Source: Chara braunii (Eukaryota; Streptophyta; Charophyceae; Charales; Characeae). From it: a DNA stretch of 32,793 bases. The DNA lies in assembly GCA_003427395.1 (NCBI GenBank), contig BFEA01000022.1, positions 3,942,641 through 3,975,433 on the forward strand, given 5' to 3'. Positions 17,660-27,009 of the stretch are shown here, one piece after another. The stretch's first letter is position 1, and the number at the start of each line of letters is the position of its first letter. The notes beneath the pieces are model-generated. The model was not told the DNA's origin. It did no database searches and was given only the letters and a program-made list of their open reading frames with translations. A program made the position numbers and the translations under genes.

Positions 17660-18806
17660 CGTAAATGCACAATGAGTTCTATGTCATCATCATGGTTCCG
17701 TTAGCTTGAACGAGGTGATAAGTCTTTTCTTTGGAAAATTACTTACGTTGGTCATGGCTTTGACATGGTTATGCAAACTGCAGATTCCCAGCGGGCTGTA
17801 TAACCAACTAGATTAGTTCTGTAATATTTTGCTACTGGGCTTGATCCCCTGACCTGTTCCTTACTGGGACTGCCTTCTAAGTATAGTTTTGTAGTTTTTC
17901 GACGTCTTGAGGTTTGCGGGGCTCGACCCCTGTACTTGTCACTTGCTGGGGTCTCTTTTCTGGGCACCCTTACACCACTAGGCCTTCTCCTTTCGACTTT
18001 CTCGGCTGCTTTTGTGTAGGCTCGTATATCTTAGTGTTCTGTTTGTCTTAGGTCAAGATGCAGGTCGTGTTAGAAATAGGATGCTGGTGAGGCATTCAGG
18101 TTTCCTTTTTTTCCTCATTCTTCTTTTCACGAGCTGGGTGTGAGGTCGCATTCGAGCTGGAGAGCTATTTTTCAGTAGCGCGGCAGCAGCATCTTCACAC
18201 GCTGCTGGTGGCCATAGCTGGGGCCGAGCAGGTTTGTTAATGGCAGCACTGGGCTAGGCACCCAAATACTGAAGAGTGCTTCCTCCTATTTCTGTGCTGT
18301 GGGGGTTTGGGCGGCTGCTACGAAGTAGCTCAATGAAGTCTTCTTTGATGTGGCAGGCCTTCATCTTCATCCTGAGAGCTGCGCTCCCCTGCTGAGTGGA
18401 CACATCATCTGCAGCTGGGCTTCATGAGTGGTGCAGAGTGACGTGTTGGATTTAGGAGGGTGTGTGGCGATTGGCAGGCTTGATAGGCTGGGTGCTTTCA
18501 AGCACCATAGCTAGAGCTTGAGGAACAGGGAGGAAGAAGAAGACTCCTGGATACTTCGATGAAACTTTGTAAATAATTGGTCCGTGGGTGTTGATAATGT
18601 GGTTGGGTGTTGCTTGAATTGGGGAGAGACGGTAATTAGAATTGATTTTGAATTCAATTCTATTTTCGGTATTTGTGTGCTTCTGCTGTGTATTTTCCTC
18701 ATCTGGTTTGGTGTGGATTGCTCTCTCCAAGTCCACTTGTCATTACGCACATGTATGAAAACGTGTGGATGCCATGTTGGATCTCGTTTCAATCAGGCAC
18801 GTAACA
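17660..18806 (+). repeat. Probable 5' LTR of element C (start uncertain)
   Basis: The right end ...CACGTAACA is followed by 2 bp and a PBS, as in element A. About 120 bp upstream, CTTCTGCTGTGTATTTTCCTC resembles CTTCCGCTGTGCTATCTT at the matching position of LTR B. I could not find the TG left end, so the start given is only where clear fold-back sequence stops. Confidence 0.45.
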
Positions 18807-18808
18807 GT

Positions 18809-18822
18809 TGGTATGGGAGCCA
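18809..18822 (+). promoter_or_regulatory. Primer-binding site of element C
   Basis: TGGTATGGGAGCCA, two bases from the iMet-type TGGTATCAGAGCCA, placed 2 bp after an ACA end exactly as in element A. Confidence 0.65.
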
Positions 18823-19008
18823 CGACCGTGTCCATCTAGCGAATCAATTGATTGGCCATCAACTCTCTCGCCGGCGGTGCCCCATCTTCTTCACTGGTTG
18901 TCGGCAGTGTGAAATGCTGATTGATTGGTGCACGTTGGCGAGCAACGGAGTTCAAAACAAGAAACAAAAAAAAAGTGCTCTCCCAGCATGAGCTGGCCGC
19001 GACGTTAA

Positions 19009-19167
19009 TTAAACCACCAGTACTTGGCCCAGCTATCGGCCACCGAAAAAAAAAAGAGTAGAAACGTTTCTAGTCGGATGAATTTGGGCGCTCCTGTAGT
19101 AGTCCATACGTTTCCTAAAATTGTGGCCCGTTAACAGGCACAACTCTAGGAAATACTGGCGGTTTAA
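19009..19167. mobile_element. MITE-like element, family 1, copy 2, TTAA-flanked
   Basis: The interior 19013-19163 is flanked by TTAA (19009-19012 and 19164-19167). The left arm ACCACCAGTACTTGGCCCAG is almost identical to copy 1 over about 31 bp, and the right arm GGAAATACTGGCGGT is a decayed complement. The middle is unrelated to copy 1, so only the ends are conserved. Confidence 0.75.
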
Positions 19168-19189
19168 TTAGGGTGTCAACCCTAATTAA
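19164..19189. repeat. Perfect 11-bp-stem hairpin at a MITE end
   Basis: TTAATTAGGGT, loop GTCA, ACCCTAATTAA. It begins with the TTAA target site of the MITE at 19009-19167, so it could have been the insertion site or a rearranged flank. Confidence 0.8.
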
Positions 19190-20473
19190 TCCACCGGTTG
19201 ACCTGAGGGACTCACGACCCTCAAATTTCAGGTCCACCCACCGATTTGCAGATCCCACTTGGGGAAGATCAATATGCAGAAGAAATCTGCCGGCAAATCA
19301 TTTGCTGCGGTTGATTGGAAGTCGTGGCGAAGATTCAGTTTGGGCGCTGACTGGCGCAGAGTCAGCCAGGCCCCTCCAATCCCGTCAAAGTTGACCGGCG
19401 ACATCTCTCCAATCAAGATTTTTATCGAGTGAGTTTGTTCCGACGACCTGTCCCTCTGACTTCAGTCCTTCAGTCCTTCAGTCTGTGGGAACTGGTCTGT
19501 CAGGTCTGTCACCCTGCCATCCATCTAGAGGTCAGTTCGTGTTTGTCAGTCTGTTCGGCGTCAGACAGTCGTTAGTTGTTTGACTGTTCCTCCTGACCCC
19601 TGCCTGCAGTTGACCGTGGGTACTGAGCCTGTGTACAGGCTGCGTGTCTGGTTTCCATTCTGTCTGTGCTGGCCCGGTCCGTCCTGTCAGATCCCGGTTT
19701 CAGTCCAGTTTGCTCCTGTCGGTCGCGTCAGAACGGTCCGTGCAGTGATACTGTTCCTTCAGTCTGCCGAAGCCAGACAGTCAATTTGCTGGTTTGCAAG
19801 GCCCGTGCCACAGCCTGCAACTGTTTTCGTGTTTTTCTTCTGCAAATGGACAGGTCGTTTCCCGTGCAGTTTATTTTTTTTCCCCTGCGAGAACTCGTGG
19901 TTTCTTGTCGTGCTAACAAGTGTTGGTGTTCTGGGGAAGATCCGGGGAGGGCCCTTATCAGGATTATTTTATTGTTGATCGGTTGCGGCGTGCGGTAAAA
20001 GTGAATCATTGTCTGATCTTGCTGCTGATCATCCTGCAACCCCCTGAGTGCCTATTGACACTGAACATTAATCTGCCATCTGTCCTAGCCCTTCTCTAAT
20101 ACAGAGTAAACAATACATAAATTCTGATTAGTTTGTTGTTCTGCGTGTGAACGCTAATCCGAATTCTTGTATTTCATTTTCTGTGAAAAGATATTCGCGG
20201 GTCAAGGTTGGGCCCATATGCGGTTGGGTGTAGTCACTGTTTTCAGTCCCTGCACCTGCTGAAAACCGTCCTCCTCAGGCTTGGGAATGAGTATTGAACT
20301 GGCGAACGGCAATTGACCGATCAGTCAAGGGTGTCCTCCGATGTGCAGTCCTATTGGCCAGTCTTGTCGGTCAGTGTCCATCCAGTGAGTCAATCAGAAA
20401 ATGGTCCGTGTGAGTCCGTTAGTCTGTCTGAGTCTGAAATCAGTACTCTATTTCATATTGGGCGGGACAGTGA

Positions 20474-22026
20474 TTGGCCTGCATCCTTGACCACTTCTGC
20501 TTTGTATGCTATTTGATAAAAAAGAACCTTGAGGAATGGGGGATGCTTCAAACAGCCACGGGGAAAGGCCCCAAACGTTTGATTGAACAGCAAGTTGAGG
20601 AGGTGAGGAAGGCTGCGGAGGCATCCAGCTCAGAGGGGGGGAGGTTGAAAATGGAGGTGGCAGAAGAAGCTAGAAAGATGCAAGAAAACAGCAGGAGGGG
20701 CGCTAGAACGGGGCACACCTTCTGGGACGACAGGACGACTGCGATGGAGGGCAGACTGTCAACCATTGAAGCCACATTGCCCTCCCTCACTGCTTCCTTT
20801 AACAAATTCTCTACAGACATCAGTTTGCGTCTTCCTCCCTCCTATTTCGGCACATGCACCTACTCATACTCCTTGCACTACACCCCATACCCATGTGAGG
20901 TCCTCTGCTGCTGCAACATCCTGAGCCAGTGGCCCCAAGAGCAAACCGACCACACCGCCAAAGGTGTAGTCTCTGCAGCTTGTGGTCAGACACCTTGCAA
21001 CTTCTAAGGCTAAGATGTCTGCAAGCTTAGACCACCAGAAATTGAGGCGCCCCAAGACAATCCAGCGTGATACATTCACTGGGGATAACCCCAAAATGGT
21101 TGTAGAAGATTGGATTGCCTCGATGAAATGGTACCTTAAAAAACTCACTTGCCCAGAGGTTACCAAGGTACAGTCCACTAGGGCCCATTTGGGAGGGCCT
21201 GCACTTCAGTGGGCGACTTCTGAGGCCTATAGGGCCAAGAAACAGCTGACCGAGTAGGATTGCACCACATATTTAAGGGACTGGAGGAGAGATTCGCCGA
21301 TCCAAAGAGAGTCAAGGAAGCTTCTGCAAAGCTTGTGAGGATAGGCCAGTCACAATGGCAGGGATCCCTCACTTGCTCTTATGCAGTTTGGGAAATACTA
21401 ACCTCTACCGTTGGGTTATCGATGTCAAACTAGGACAAATTGTTGTTGTTTATGCAAGCTACCCGGATAACCTACGTACATACCCTGTATATTGCAGGTC
21501 ACAAGGAATGGAGGGCCTTTGACGGAGCAGCCTTGGATTTGGAGGCCAAACTCCAAATCTAGTCCACTTCCCGAAAGGGAAGCACGTCCCCTTCTCAGGG
21601 TCAGAAGAAGAGTAAAGGGAGGTGGTGTGCAATGGAGTCTGCGGAAGTCTGTGCAGACTTTGACCAATGAGTATTGATAAGTGAGGATCGACTCCCTCAG
21701 CTGGTCAAGGTTCCCAGTGTAGGTTTTTTTTTACTTTGGCTCAAGAACTGCTGACCGTCATCAAGGGCGTCAACCAGATCCAGAGGCAAAGGTCCCCCTG
21801 TCCCCGGAGTTTGACAAACGTCATTGTAGGCCGCAAAAACAAAACGTTCCCAAGTTTGCGAAATGTCCAGCTAACCCTATGGATCCTTCTTCCCTTCCCT
21901 TGGAGAGACGTGCGCATCCCAGACTGGTTATGGCAACAGAGGAAGGATGCCGATGCTTGCCTCAGATGTGAAGGACAACACTTCGTGCAGGGTTGTCCTT
22001 CTTGGGACAATCACTGCTCTATAACC
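20474..22026 (+). pseudogene. Gag of element C, several frameshifts
   Basis: N-terminal coiled coil (IEQQVEEVRKAAEASSSEGG), then capsid-like gag text in shifting frames: FTGDNPKMVVEDWIASMKWY, LGGPALQW, then RFADPKRVKEASAKLVRIGQ after a stop at 21255. Further on comes a linker and a zinc-knuckle remnant ACLRCEGQHFVQGC (CX2CX3HX4C, one residue short of CCHC) preceded by RIPDWLWQQRKDADAC. The true start is unclear; in-frame text with gag character begins near 20541. It would be the particle protein of a gypsy-type element; protease and pol are missing. A different gag subfamily from A and D. Confidence 0.75.
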
Positions 22027-22329
22027 TAAACGAGCCAGCAGTGGACCCAACTGAACTGGGTATTCTTCTGTTGAAGAACGATCAGGTTCCTTTTGTTGTT
22101 TGTAACTTACCTCTGTGTGTGTTCAACTGATGGAAACTTGCTCCTTGTACAGTCACCTTGAGCCCGATTTCTTTTTGAAATTAGTTTGTTTGTGCATCAT
22201 GTGTGCTTAAGAATGAGTATGCTAAGTTTCGGCTTATTCAGGTTTCTCGAACACCATTGATGGACATGTTCTGAATTCATCTTCTTTTGACGATGAATCG
22301 GTCCTAAGATTGCTTAACATGTAATTCGT
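22027..22329. other. AT-rich stretch, nothing recognised
   Basis: Follows the gag remnant without pol homology. No ORF or repeat is supported. Confidence 0.4.
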
Positions 22330-22626
22330 TGTGTAGCACACCGAACATGTTCGGGTGTTCGGCCGAACGCCCCCCGAACGTGTTCGGCCGAACATACTAA
22401 AAAAAAAATTAAAAAAAAAAATGTTTTTGATTTTTTGACTCGAGTTTGGTTACGAATTTGAACATACCCCCAAGGCAAAAGTTGTTTTGTTTATTATTTT
22501 ACATAACATTTTTTTTTTTCAGATTTTTCTGAGCATTGTTTTTTAAAAATATTTTTTATGTTCTCGTTAGGGAGGTTTTGGCGCTCGTTCGGGTTCGGTG
22601 ACCGAACCCGAACACGATGCTACACA
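22330..22626. mobile_element. 297-bp TIR element rich in GTTCGG palindromes
   Basis: Bounded by TGTGTAGCA (22330-22338) and TGCTACACA (22618-22626). Next to the left end are the palindromes CGAACATGTTCG and GTTCGGCCGAAC. Next to the right end, GTTCGGGTTCGGT and ACCGAACCCGAAC (22587-22613) pair perfectly around one base. The core is AT-rich with A and T runs. No ORF and no clear target duplication. Confidence 0.65.
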
Positions 22627-22703
22627 GGTTATTCATTAAATAAGACATTATATTGTGTCCTTTTTTTCACAAATTCAATTTAGGTTGGAACTAAGTTACA
22701 TAG

Positions 22704-22975
22704 GCATGTCCATCCTCTCGGTCGAGACGGTTGTTTGGATGTTTGATGAAATCAGGACTCGTTTAGAATTCTAATTATAGACACGCCCATCCTCTCGCTC
22801 GAGACGATAGTTTGGATGTGTATTTAGATCCATACTTGTTTATAAATGTGATGAGCAAGGTTTCATTGTATCCTAAGAGACACGCCCATCCTCTCGTCTG
22901 AGACGGTTGTTTGGATGTGTGTTGAGATTCATACTTGTTTATAAATGTGATGAGCAACGTGTCATTGTATCTTTG
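22704..22975. repeat. Three-copy tandem repeat with CTCTCGnnCGAGACG core
   Basis: CCATCCTCTCG occurs at 22710, 22787 and 22886. It is followed each time by a CGAGACG- or TGAGACG-type word and GTTTGGATGT, then ATTTAGA/GTTTATAAATG-like sequence. Copies 2 and 3 are nearly identical over about 95 bp (TACTTGTTTATAAATGTGAT), and copy 1 is shorter and diverged. The core TCTCGCTCGAGA is a 12-bp palindrome-like hairpin. Confidence 0.8.
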
Positions 22976-23830
22976 TTGGATATATATTTTTAGGTTAGTA
23001 AAATGTGTTTGTTGTAGTGACAGGGTTTACTTTTTGGGGGGGTATGATACCCTTTGGTCCTTCTTGGCCCGTTTGTAGGATAGTTCGGTAGAATGACTTA
23101 GGCCCCTTGAGCCCGGGCGTTTTGAGGGTTTGGATTTGGCTCATATTTTTTGTCGTTTTGTAGGGGTTGTCGGAGCCCAGACCCTGTTGCTTTGTGTGGA
23201 TTTGATTTTGGCTCTGAGACGAGGATTGTTACGGTTTAGTATGATTGCAGATCGGATTCGAACTACAGACTGCCATAGTACTCATTATCTTTGGTGCCGT
23301 GTTTTCTTAGAAGCTCTGACGGTTATAGTGGATGTCAGACCGCTACCGAGAGTCAAGTACCGAACCACGTAGTACTTAAGTGTCTGGTTATGTAATAGTC
23401 CTCTTTCGGTGGACGGTCTATCACGGTTGTTCCACGATTGACCGTAGATTGCGGAATGATTGGTGGTCCTGGGGTTGCGGAACGAATGATTGACACCGAC
23501 TGTTGTCTATTTTGTATCATTCCAGCTTTGTGTTACGTGTGGTGTGACTTTTTTGTCTTGATATACTCTGCGAGTATGATCAACTTGGAATGTGTCTTTC
23601 ACATATACCTTCTGAGGCTCTGTGAACCTTCCTGAAGTCTTCGACTGGGAGTGAGCACGTTTTTCGTCCCTGCTGTTCACTCTTGACTACAAGCTGTGAA
23701 GAGGACGTTACGGAGTTCTTTGGCCATCATAGACTGAATGCAGAAAATATGGTCAAACATCTTTGCATGTGTTCTCAGATAAAATAGATTATGCTCAGGC
23801 ACAAGCATCTACTCCTTAGGCAGAATTTCA
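22976..23830. other. Non-coding stretch, possible LTR fragment
   Basis: TTTTTGGGGGGG at about 23032 followed by the palindromic GGTATGATACC looks like a PPT against an LTR start, but no matching LTR copy or end was found. The rest has only short ORFs without homology. Confidence 0.3.
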
Positions 23831-23833
23831 AAC

Positions 23834-24088
23834 ATGCAAAATAGACTCCGTTTTCATTATGAAAATGTGTTACGTCAAGATTTGTTATTAAAACTTCATT
23901 ATACAACAGCCTGGCGGCTGCCTCGATTATGTAAAATCATAGTAGTTCCTTTCGGTTTCGGAAAAAATGGAATGGTAGCGGCTTCGCTCCTTTGTGGTCA
24001 AAAATCTCTAAACACACGCAGCCAGGCACGATTTCAAAGGCGCGAAGCACTGCAAAAAGATCAAAGCACCCTACGAGGACGTAGAAAT
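23834..24088 (+). pseudogene. rpl5: Mitochondrial rpl5 5' fragment
   Basis: The first about 85 codons of mitochondrial ribosomal protein L5, a large-subunit protein that binds 5S rRNA. Recognisable blocks are FHYENVLRQDLLLKLHY, LCKIIVVP, LCGQKS and DQSTLRGR, matching the order in plant mitochondrial L5 (about 180 residues). The frame starts at ATG 23834 and has no stop. After TLRGRRN (about 24088) the sequence becomes antisense atp1, so the C-terminal half is absent. In its nuclear position it is a dead insert. Confidence 0.75.
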
Positions 24089-24837
24089 TCTCCCATAGCA
24101 CAACCTGCATAAGGAGCAAGAAATTGAAGAGGAGCAGGATCTGATGCAGTGGCTGCCACAATAATAGAATATTCTAAAGCACCCGCTTCTGAAAGAATTT
24201 TCACTAATTGTGCTACGGTCGAACGCTTCTGACCAATTGCTACATACACACAATACAGTTTTTCTTTCTCAGAGGCACCTTTTGCATTGATCTGCTTCTG
24301 ATTCAATATAGTATTAATAGCTATAGCACTCTTACCTGTTTGTCTATCTCCAATAATAAGTTCTCGTTGACCACGACCTATTGGAACAAGGCTATCCACC
24401 GCTTTTAATCCTGTTTGCATTGGTTCATGCACAGATTTACGTGAAATAATTCNCGGAGCTTTGACTTCTACACGTCTTCGCTCTACAGCGCCTAAAGCAC
24501 CTTTTCCATCAATAGGTACTCCTAACGCATCAACAACACGACCCAACATAGATCTTCCTACAGGAACATCTACAATAGATCCAGTACGTTTGACAATATC
24601 TCCTTCTTTAATGGCAGTATCATTACCAAAAACCACAATTCCTACACTCTCATTTTCTAGATTCAGTGTCATTCCTTTAACACCACTGGAAAATTCGACC
24701 ATTTCTCCAACTTGAATCTTGTTCAATCCATAAACACGTGTAATTCCATCTCCTACCGAAACCACTCGACCGATTTCATCCACTTGTAATTTGGTGTAAT
24801 AATTTGTAATTCTTTGTTCTAATAACCAAAAAACCAT
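24088..24837 (-). pseudogene. atp1: Mitochondrial atp1 5' half (ATP synthase F1 alpha)
   Basis: About 246 residues of the F1 alpha subunit. In order: [20 protein letters not shown], the beta-barrel domain, [16 protein letters not shown], and the P-loop GDRQTGKSA (residues 163-171 of the frame). Then [22 protein letters not shown], where homology ends at residue 250. The remainder, including the Walker B region and the C-terminal domain (family length about 510), is missing. The first four residues do not match the usual N-terminus. The N at 24453 falls in the Gly of KAPGII. No other disruption, which points to a recent insertion. Confidence 0.93.
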
Positions 24838-24856
24838 TGACGCCAGTCGTAATTAA

Positions 24857-24967
24857 TTATGATATTTTTTTGTCGACCCTTGGGTTTAAGCGAAGATCTT
24901 TTTCTATTTTCACAGCAATTTGCTTCTCGTATAAACGAAGTACTGACTGTTTCCCTTCCAATTTCAT
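24857..24967 (-). CDS. 36-codon ORF upstream of atp1, unrecognised
   Basis: Starts ATG at 24967 and ends TAA at 24857-24859, 19 bp before the atp1 frame opens. The product is Lys-rich (MKLEGKQSVLRLYEKQ...). Base composition matches the NUMT, so it may be a mitochondrial ORF or the end of a mitochondrial gene carried in with atp1. I do not recognise it. Confidence 0.3.
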   Translation of the reverse strand: MKLEGKQSVLRLYEKQIAVKIEKDLRLNPRVDKKIS

Positions 24968-25021
24968 GTACTATGGAAACTCTGACGCCACACTTTGTGC
25001 TGGCACACGGACAAAAAAGTT

Positions 25022-26930
25022 GAAGGCGTTCCCGAATTTTCTTGGTAGAGGCAACTTCGTTGCACTACTATCGAGATGGGAGTAGAGAGGGGAGGCGCCC
25101 CCGATCACTAGAGCGAGGTCGCCACGGGAGCAGAGAGGAGAGTCGCGAACGTTATGGAGGTTCGAGGAGTAATAGCCGTGAAGATCGAAGGAATGACCCT
25201 CCACGCCGTGGTCCACCGGTTTGCTTCGGATGTCGAGTGGCTGGTCACTATCGAACCGATTGTTGGAAGTACTGGACTGATCCGGTGGCTCGGCGACAAA
25301 TTGAAGCTGATGGGTATATTTGCCCAGCTGAGTTTAATCGGAGGATAAGAGTCGCATCGCCACCGCGGGATCGAGCACAGCATCCGCCAGTGGCTGAACC
25401 TGTTGCTGAAGTTCGACTCGAGGAACTCGGCAAGACAGTCGCATCGGTCCAGGAATTCGTTGAGATGGAGAAAGCTCGACGAATGGAGAGGGAGCAGCGT
25501 CGTCGCGAACGCGAGGAGGCTCGTTTGGCGGAGGAGGCAGCCAGAGCGGCGGAAGCGGAGCGCGCTTTTCGCAAAGCAGAGAAGCAGCGTAAACGCGAGG
25601 AGGAGCAGTTGGCTATGGGGAAAGTCGTCGAGGTCCAGCTTTCCGTGAGGTTGAGTGATATCAGGGAGGAGATTAGAACGAAAGTTCGTAAGGCGCTATC
25701 AATTTCCGTAAAAACGACGCCGATTACTAAGGGGAAAGAAAAGGTTATCGCGATTGAAGACATCCCGTCAGCATCTGGTACATCTAGCGAAGTGGAGGCT
25801 ATCACCGAAGGCGCAGGGAATCTGTCGATACAGGAGAAACGTAAGTGTGGGGAGGACACACCAGTGGGGGACAGCCCACCGGTGACAACACCAGCTAAGC
25901 GAGTGAGTAAGCGAGCGATCGTGCGGTCTGTGTGTCTCTCAGAACGCCTTCAACGTACACGAACGAAGATCGTTGCTCGACGGTCGACGAGAGGAACAAC
26001 CTCCAAAGCGCTGACCGCTATGAAGTCACCTGCTAGAGACTCTATGATGGAACGTTTGATGTTTCTCGATAGCAAACGGAGGGAGCTATCGAAACTGGAT
26101 TATGACACATTGCGGGCATTCTGTCGGGAGGAGGGGGTTAGCTACGCCCCGAAAGTGCAAGCTATTTTTGACCTCGCTGATAGGCGCGAGCAATTGCGTT
26201 TTAGCGATCAATTACCGGAATTCGACACTTTCGAGAATGTGGAAGAAGGTGTTGCACAATCGGATCTTGACGACACAGACAAAGGAGCGCATGCCTGAAC
26301 ATGCTTCACCACGGATCAATGGGTCCTTATTACCGATGTCATCATTTCATTCAGGCACTCAGCCGATGAAGGTCTGGATTTGATCTGTTGCCTTCTTACT
26401 CTGCTGTTGGCTCTGCGTGGCCGCTTCCGATGGCTTACGAAATGCGTTGACCCCTGGGTCAAACTGTACTTACGCTTTGGTCTTGATTTCCTTACTCAGC
26501 TGAACTGTGTGTACGTCGTTACCTCGAGCCGTTGTAAGTCTTTGTATGTCGGTCAAACGTCCCGGTCACCGTTGACTAGATGGAGAGAACACGTGTCTGT
26601 TTGTAAACGTAACACTAAGAACATGCACTTGTATCGTTGGTGGAAGTCTTTTGGCATGAAATCTTACTGCTTATTACCTGTGGAAATTGTAGTGCCCACT
26701 GATTTGATCTCCATAGAGTCCATGTTCATTCGTCAATGGACACCATTCTTGAACACGACAGGTAAAAATGTTGGCTCTAATAGTGGCGGTCGGCAGGGCA
26801 GGAGGGAACGGGCAAGACGAGCGGAGTCTGGGGTTATCGAAAGGGACAACAATCGGTCTATTAATCCGATTCGAGTCCGAGTCAGCAGTGATAACGAATG
26901 GTCGGTCAGTGTCTTTCAAATTCTCCGTAA
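25022..26930 (+). mobile_element. Fragment of a GIY-YIG retroelement (probably Penelope-like)
   Basis: A CCHC/coiled-coil/SAP-like ORF and a GIY-YIG nuclease frame lie in one register with one TGA between them. The left border is an in-frame stop at 25021, next to the NUMT. The right border lies near 26915-26945, where the plus-strand frame becomes antisense gypsy pol. GIY-YIG nucleases are the endonucleases of Penelope-like elements, and in one clade described from the green lineage the nuclease precedes the RT. No RT is present here, so the assignment is inferred from domains and context. Confidence 0.5.
25042..26298 (+). CDS. CCHC knuckle, coiled-coil, SAP-like protein
   Basis: A 418-codon frame that has no ATG at its left edge: the track start is a TTG, and the in-frame stop at 25021 suggests the 5' end was cut. 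Residues 8-58 are Arg/Ser/Glu-rich. CFGCRVAGHYRTDC at 61-74 is a CCHC zinc knuckle. Residues about 126-192 form a charged coiled coil (EKARRMEREQRRREREEARL). Residues 193-345 form a basic Ser/Thr-rich linker. Residues about 347-381 (ELSKLDYDTLRAFCREEGV...) resemble a SAP DNA-binding helix-loop-helix. It would bind nucleic acid, as an ORF1/Gag-like protein. The frame continues past its TGA into the GIY-YIG region. Confidence 0.65.
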   Translation: MVEATSLHYYRDGSREGRRPRSLERGRHGSREESRERYGGSRSNSREDRRNDPPRRGPPVCFGCRVAGHYRTDCWKYWTDPVARRQIEADGYICPAEFNRRIRVASPPRDRAQHPPVAEPVAEVRLEELGKTVASVQEFVEMEKARRMEREQRRREREEARLAEEAARAAEAERAFRKAEKQRKREEEQLAMGKVVEVQLSVRLSDIREEIRTKVRKALSISVKTTPITKGKEKVIAIEDIPSASGTSSEVEAITEGAGNLSIQEKRKCGEDTPVGDSPPVTTPAKRVSKRAIVRSVCLSERLQRTRTKIVARRSTRGTTSKALTAMKSPARDSMMERLMFLDSKRRELSKLDYDTLRAFCREEGVSYAPKVQAIFDLADRREQLRFSDQLPEFDTFENVEEGVAQSDLDDTDKGAHA

Positions 26931-27009
26931 ACAGGACGAGTCGTTCTCACCAAGGGAGTCTGAAGGAACGGTCTTGCCACTCCGCAGTGTCAAGTGGATG
27001 ATGCAATAA
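26299..27009 (+). pseudogene. GIY-YIG endonuclease domain, in frame after a TGA
   Basis: This frame is the direct continuation of the CCHC ORF after its TGA at 26296 and stays open for 236 codons. Counting from the TTG at 26380: VYV (44-46), ten residues later LYVG (55-58), then QTSR, R67/R69 and H71 as the catalytic Arg/His region. ISIESMF carries the metal-binding Glu113, and PFLN ends with Asn125. All key positions of the GIY-YIG fold are thus present. A hydrophobic stretch precedes the domain and a basic linker follows. The last about 25 codons are antisense to element D pol, so the natural C-terminus is lost. Confidence 0.7.

Larger units (their letters stand above)
18823..20473 (+). other. 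Long leader of element C, non-coding
   Basis: Between PBS and gag there are about 1.65 kb without a convincing gene. It starts with an ATTGATT palindrome (AATCAATTGATT, 18842-18853) and carries a family-1 MITE (19009-19167). From 19430 to 20470 it is rich in CAGTCTGT/CAGTCC words. Short ORFs show no domain. Confidence 0.5.
23831..24970. other. Nuclear copy of mitochondrial DNA (NUMT), rearranged
   Basis: Two mitochondrial gene pieces, rpl5 (plus) and atp1 (minus), meet tail to tail near 24086-24090. The block is AT-rich compared with the flanks, and both frames are free of stops. The outer borders are estimates: the left from the rpl5 start, the right from the change of base composition after the small ORF at 24857-24967. 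Confidence 0.75.

Noticed and set aside
22322-22634. hAT-type 8-bp target duplication at the TIR element
   Set aside because: The flanking octamers (TAATTCGT and GGTTATTC) do not match, so the superfamily is left open.
23032-23640. LTR starting at GGTATGATACC after a G-rich PPT-like tract
   Set aside because: No second copy, right end or PBS was found, so it is only mentioned as a possibility.
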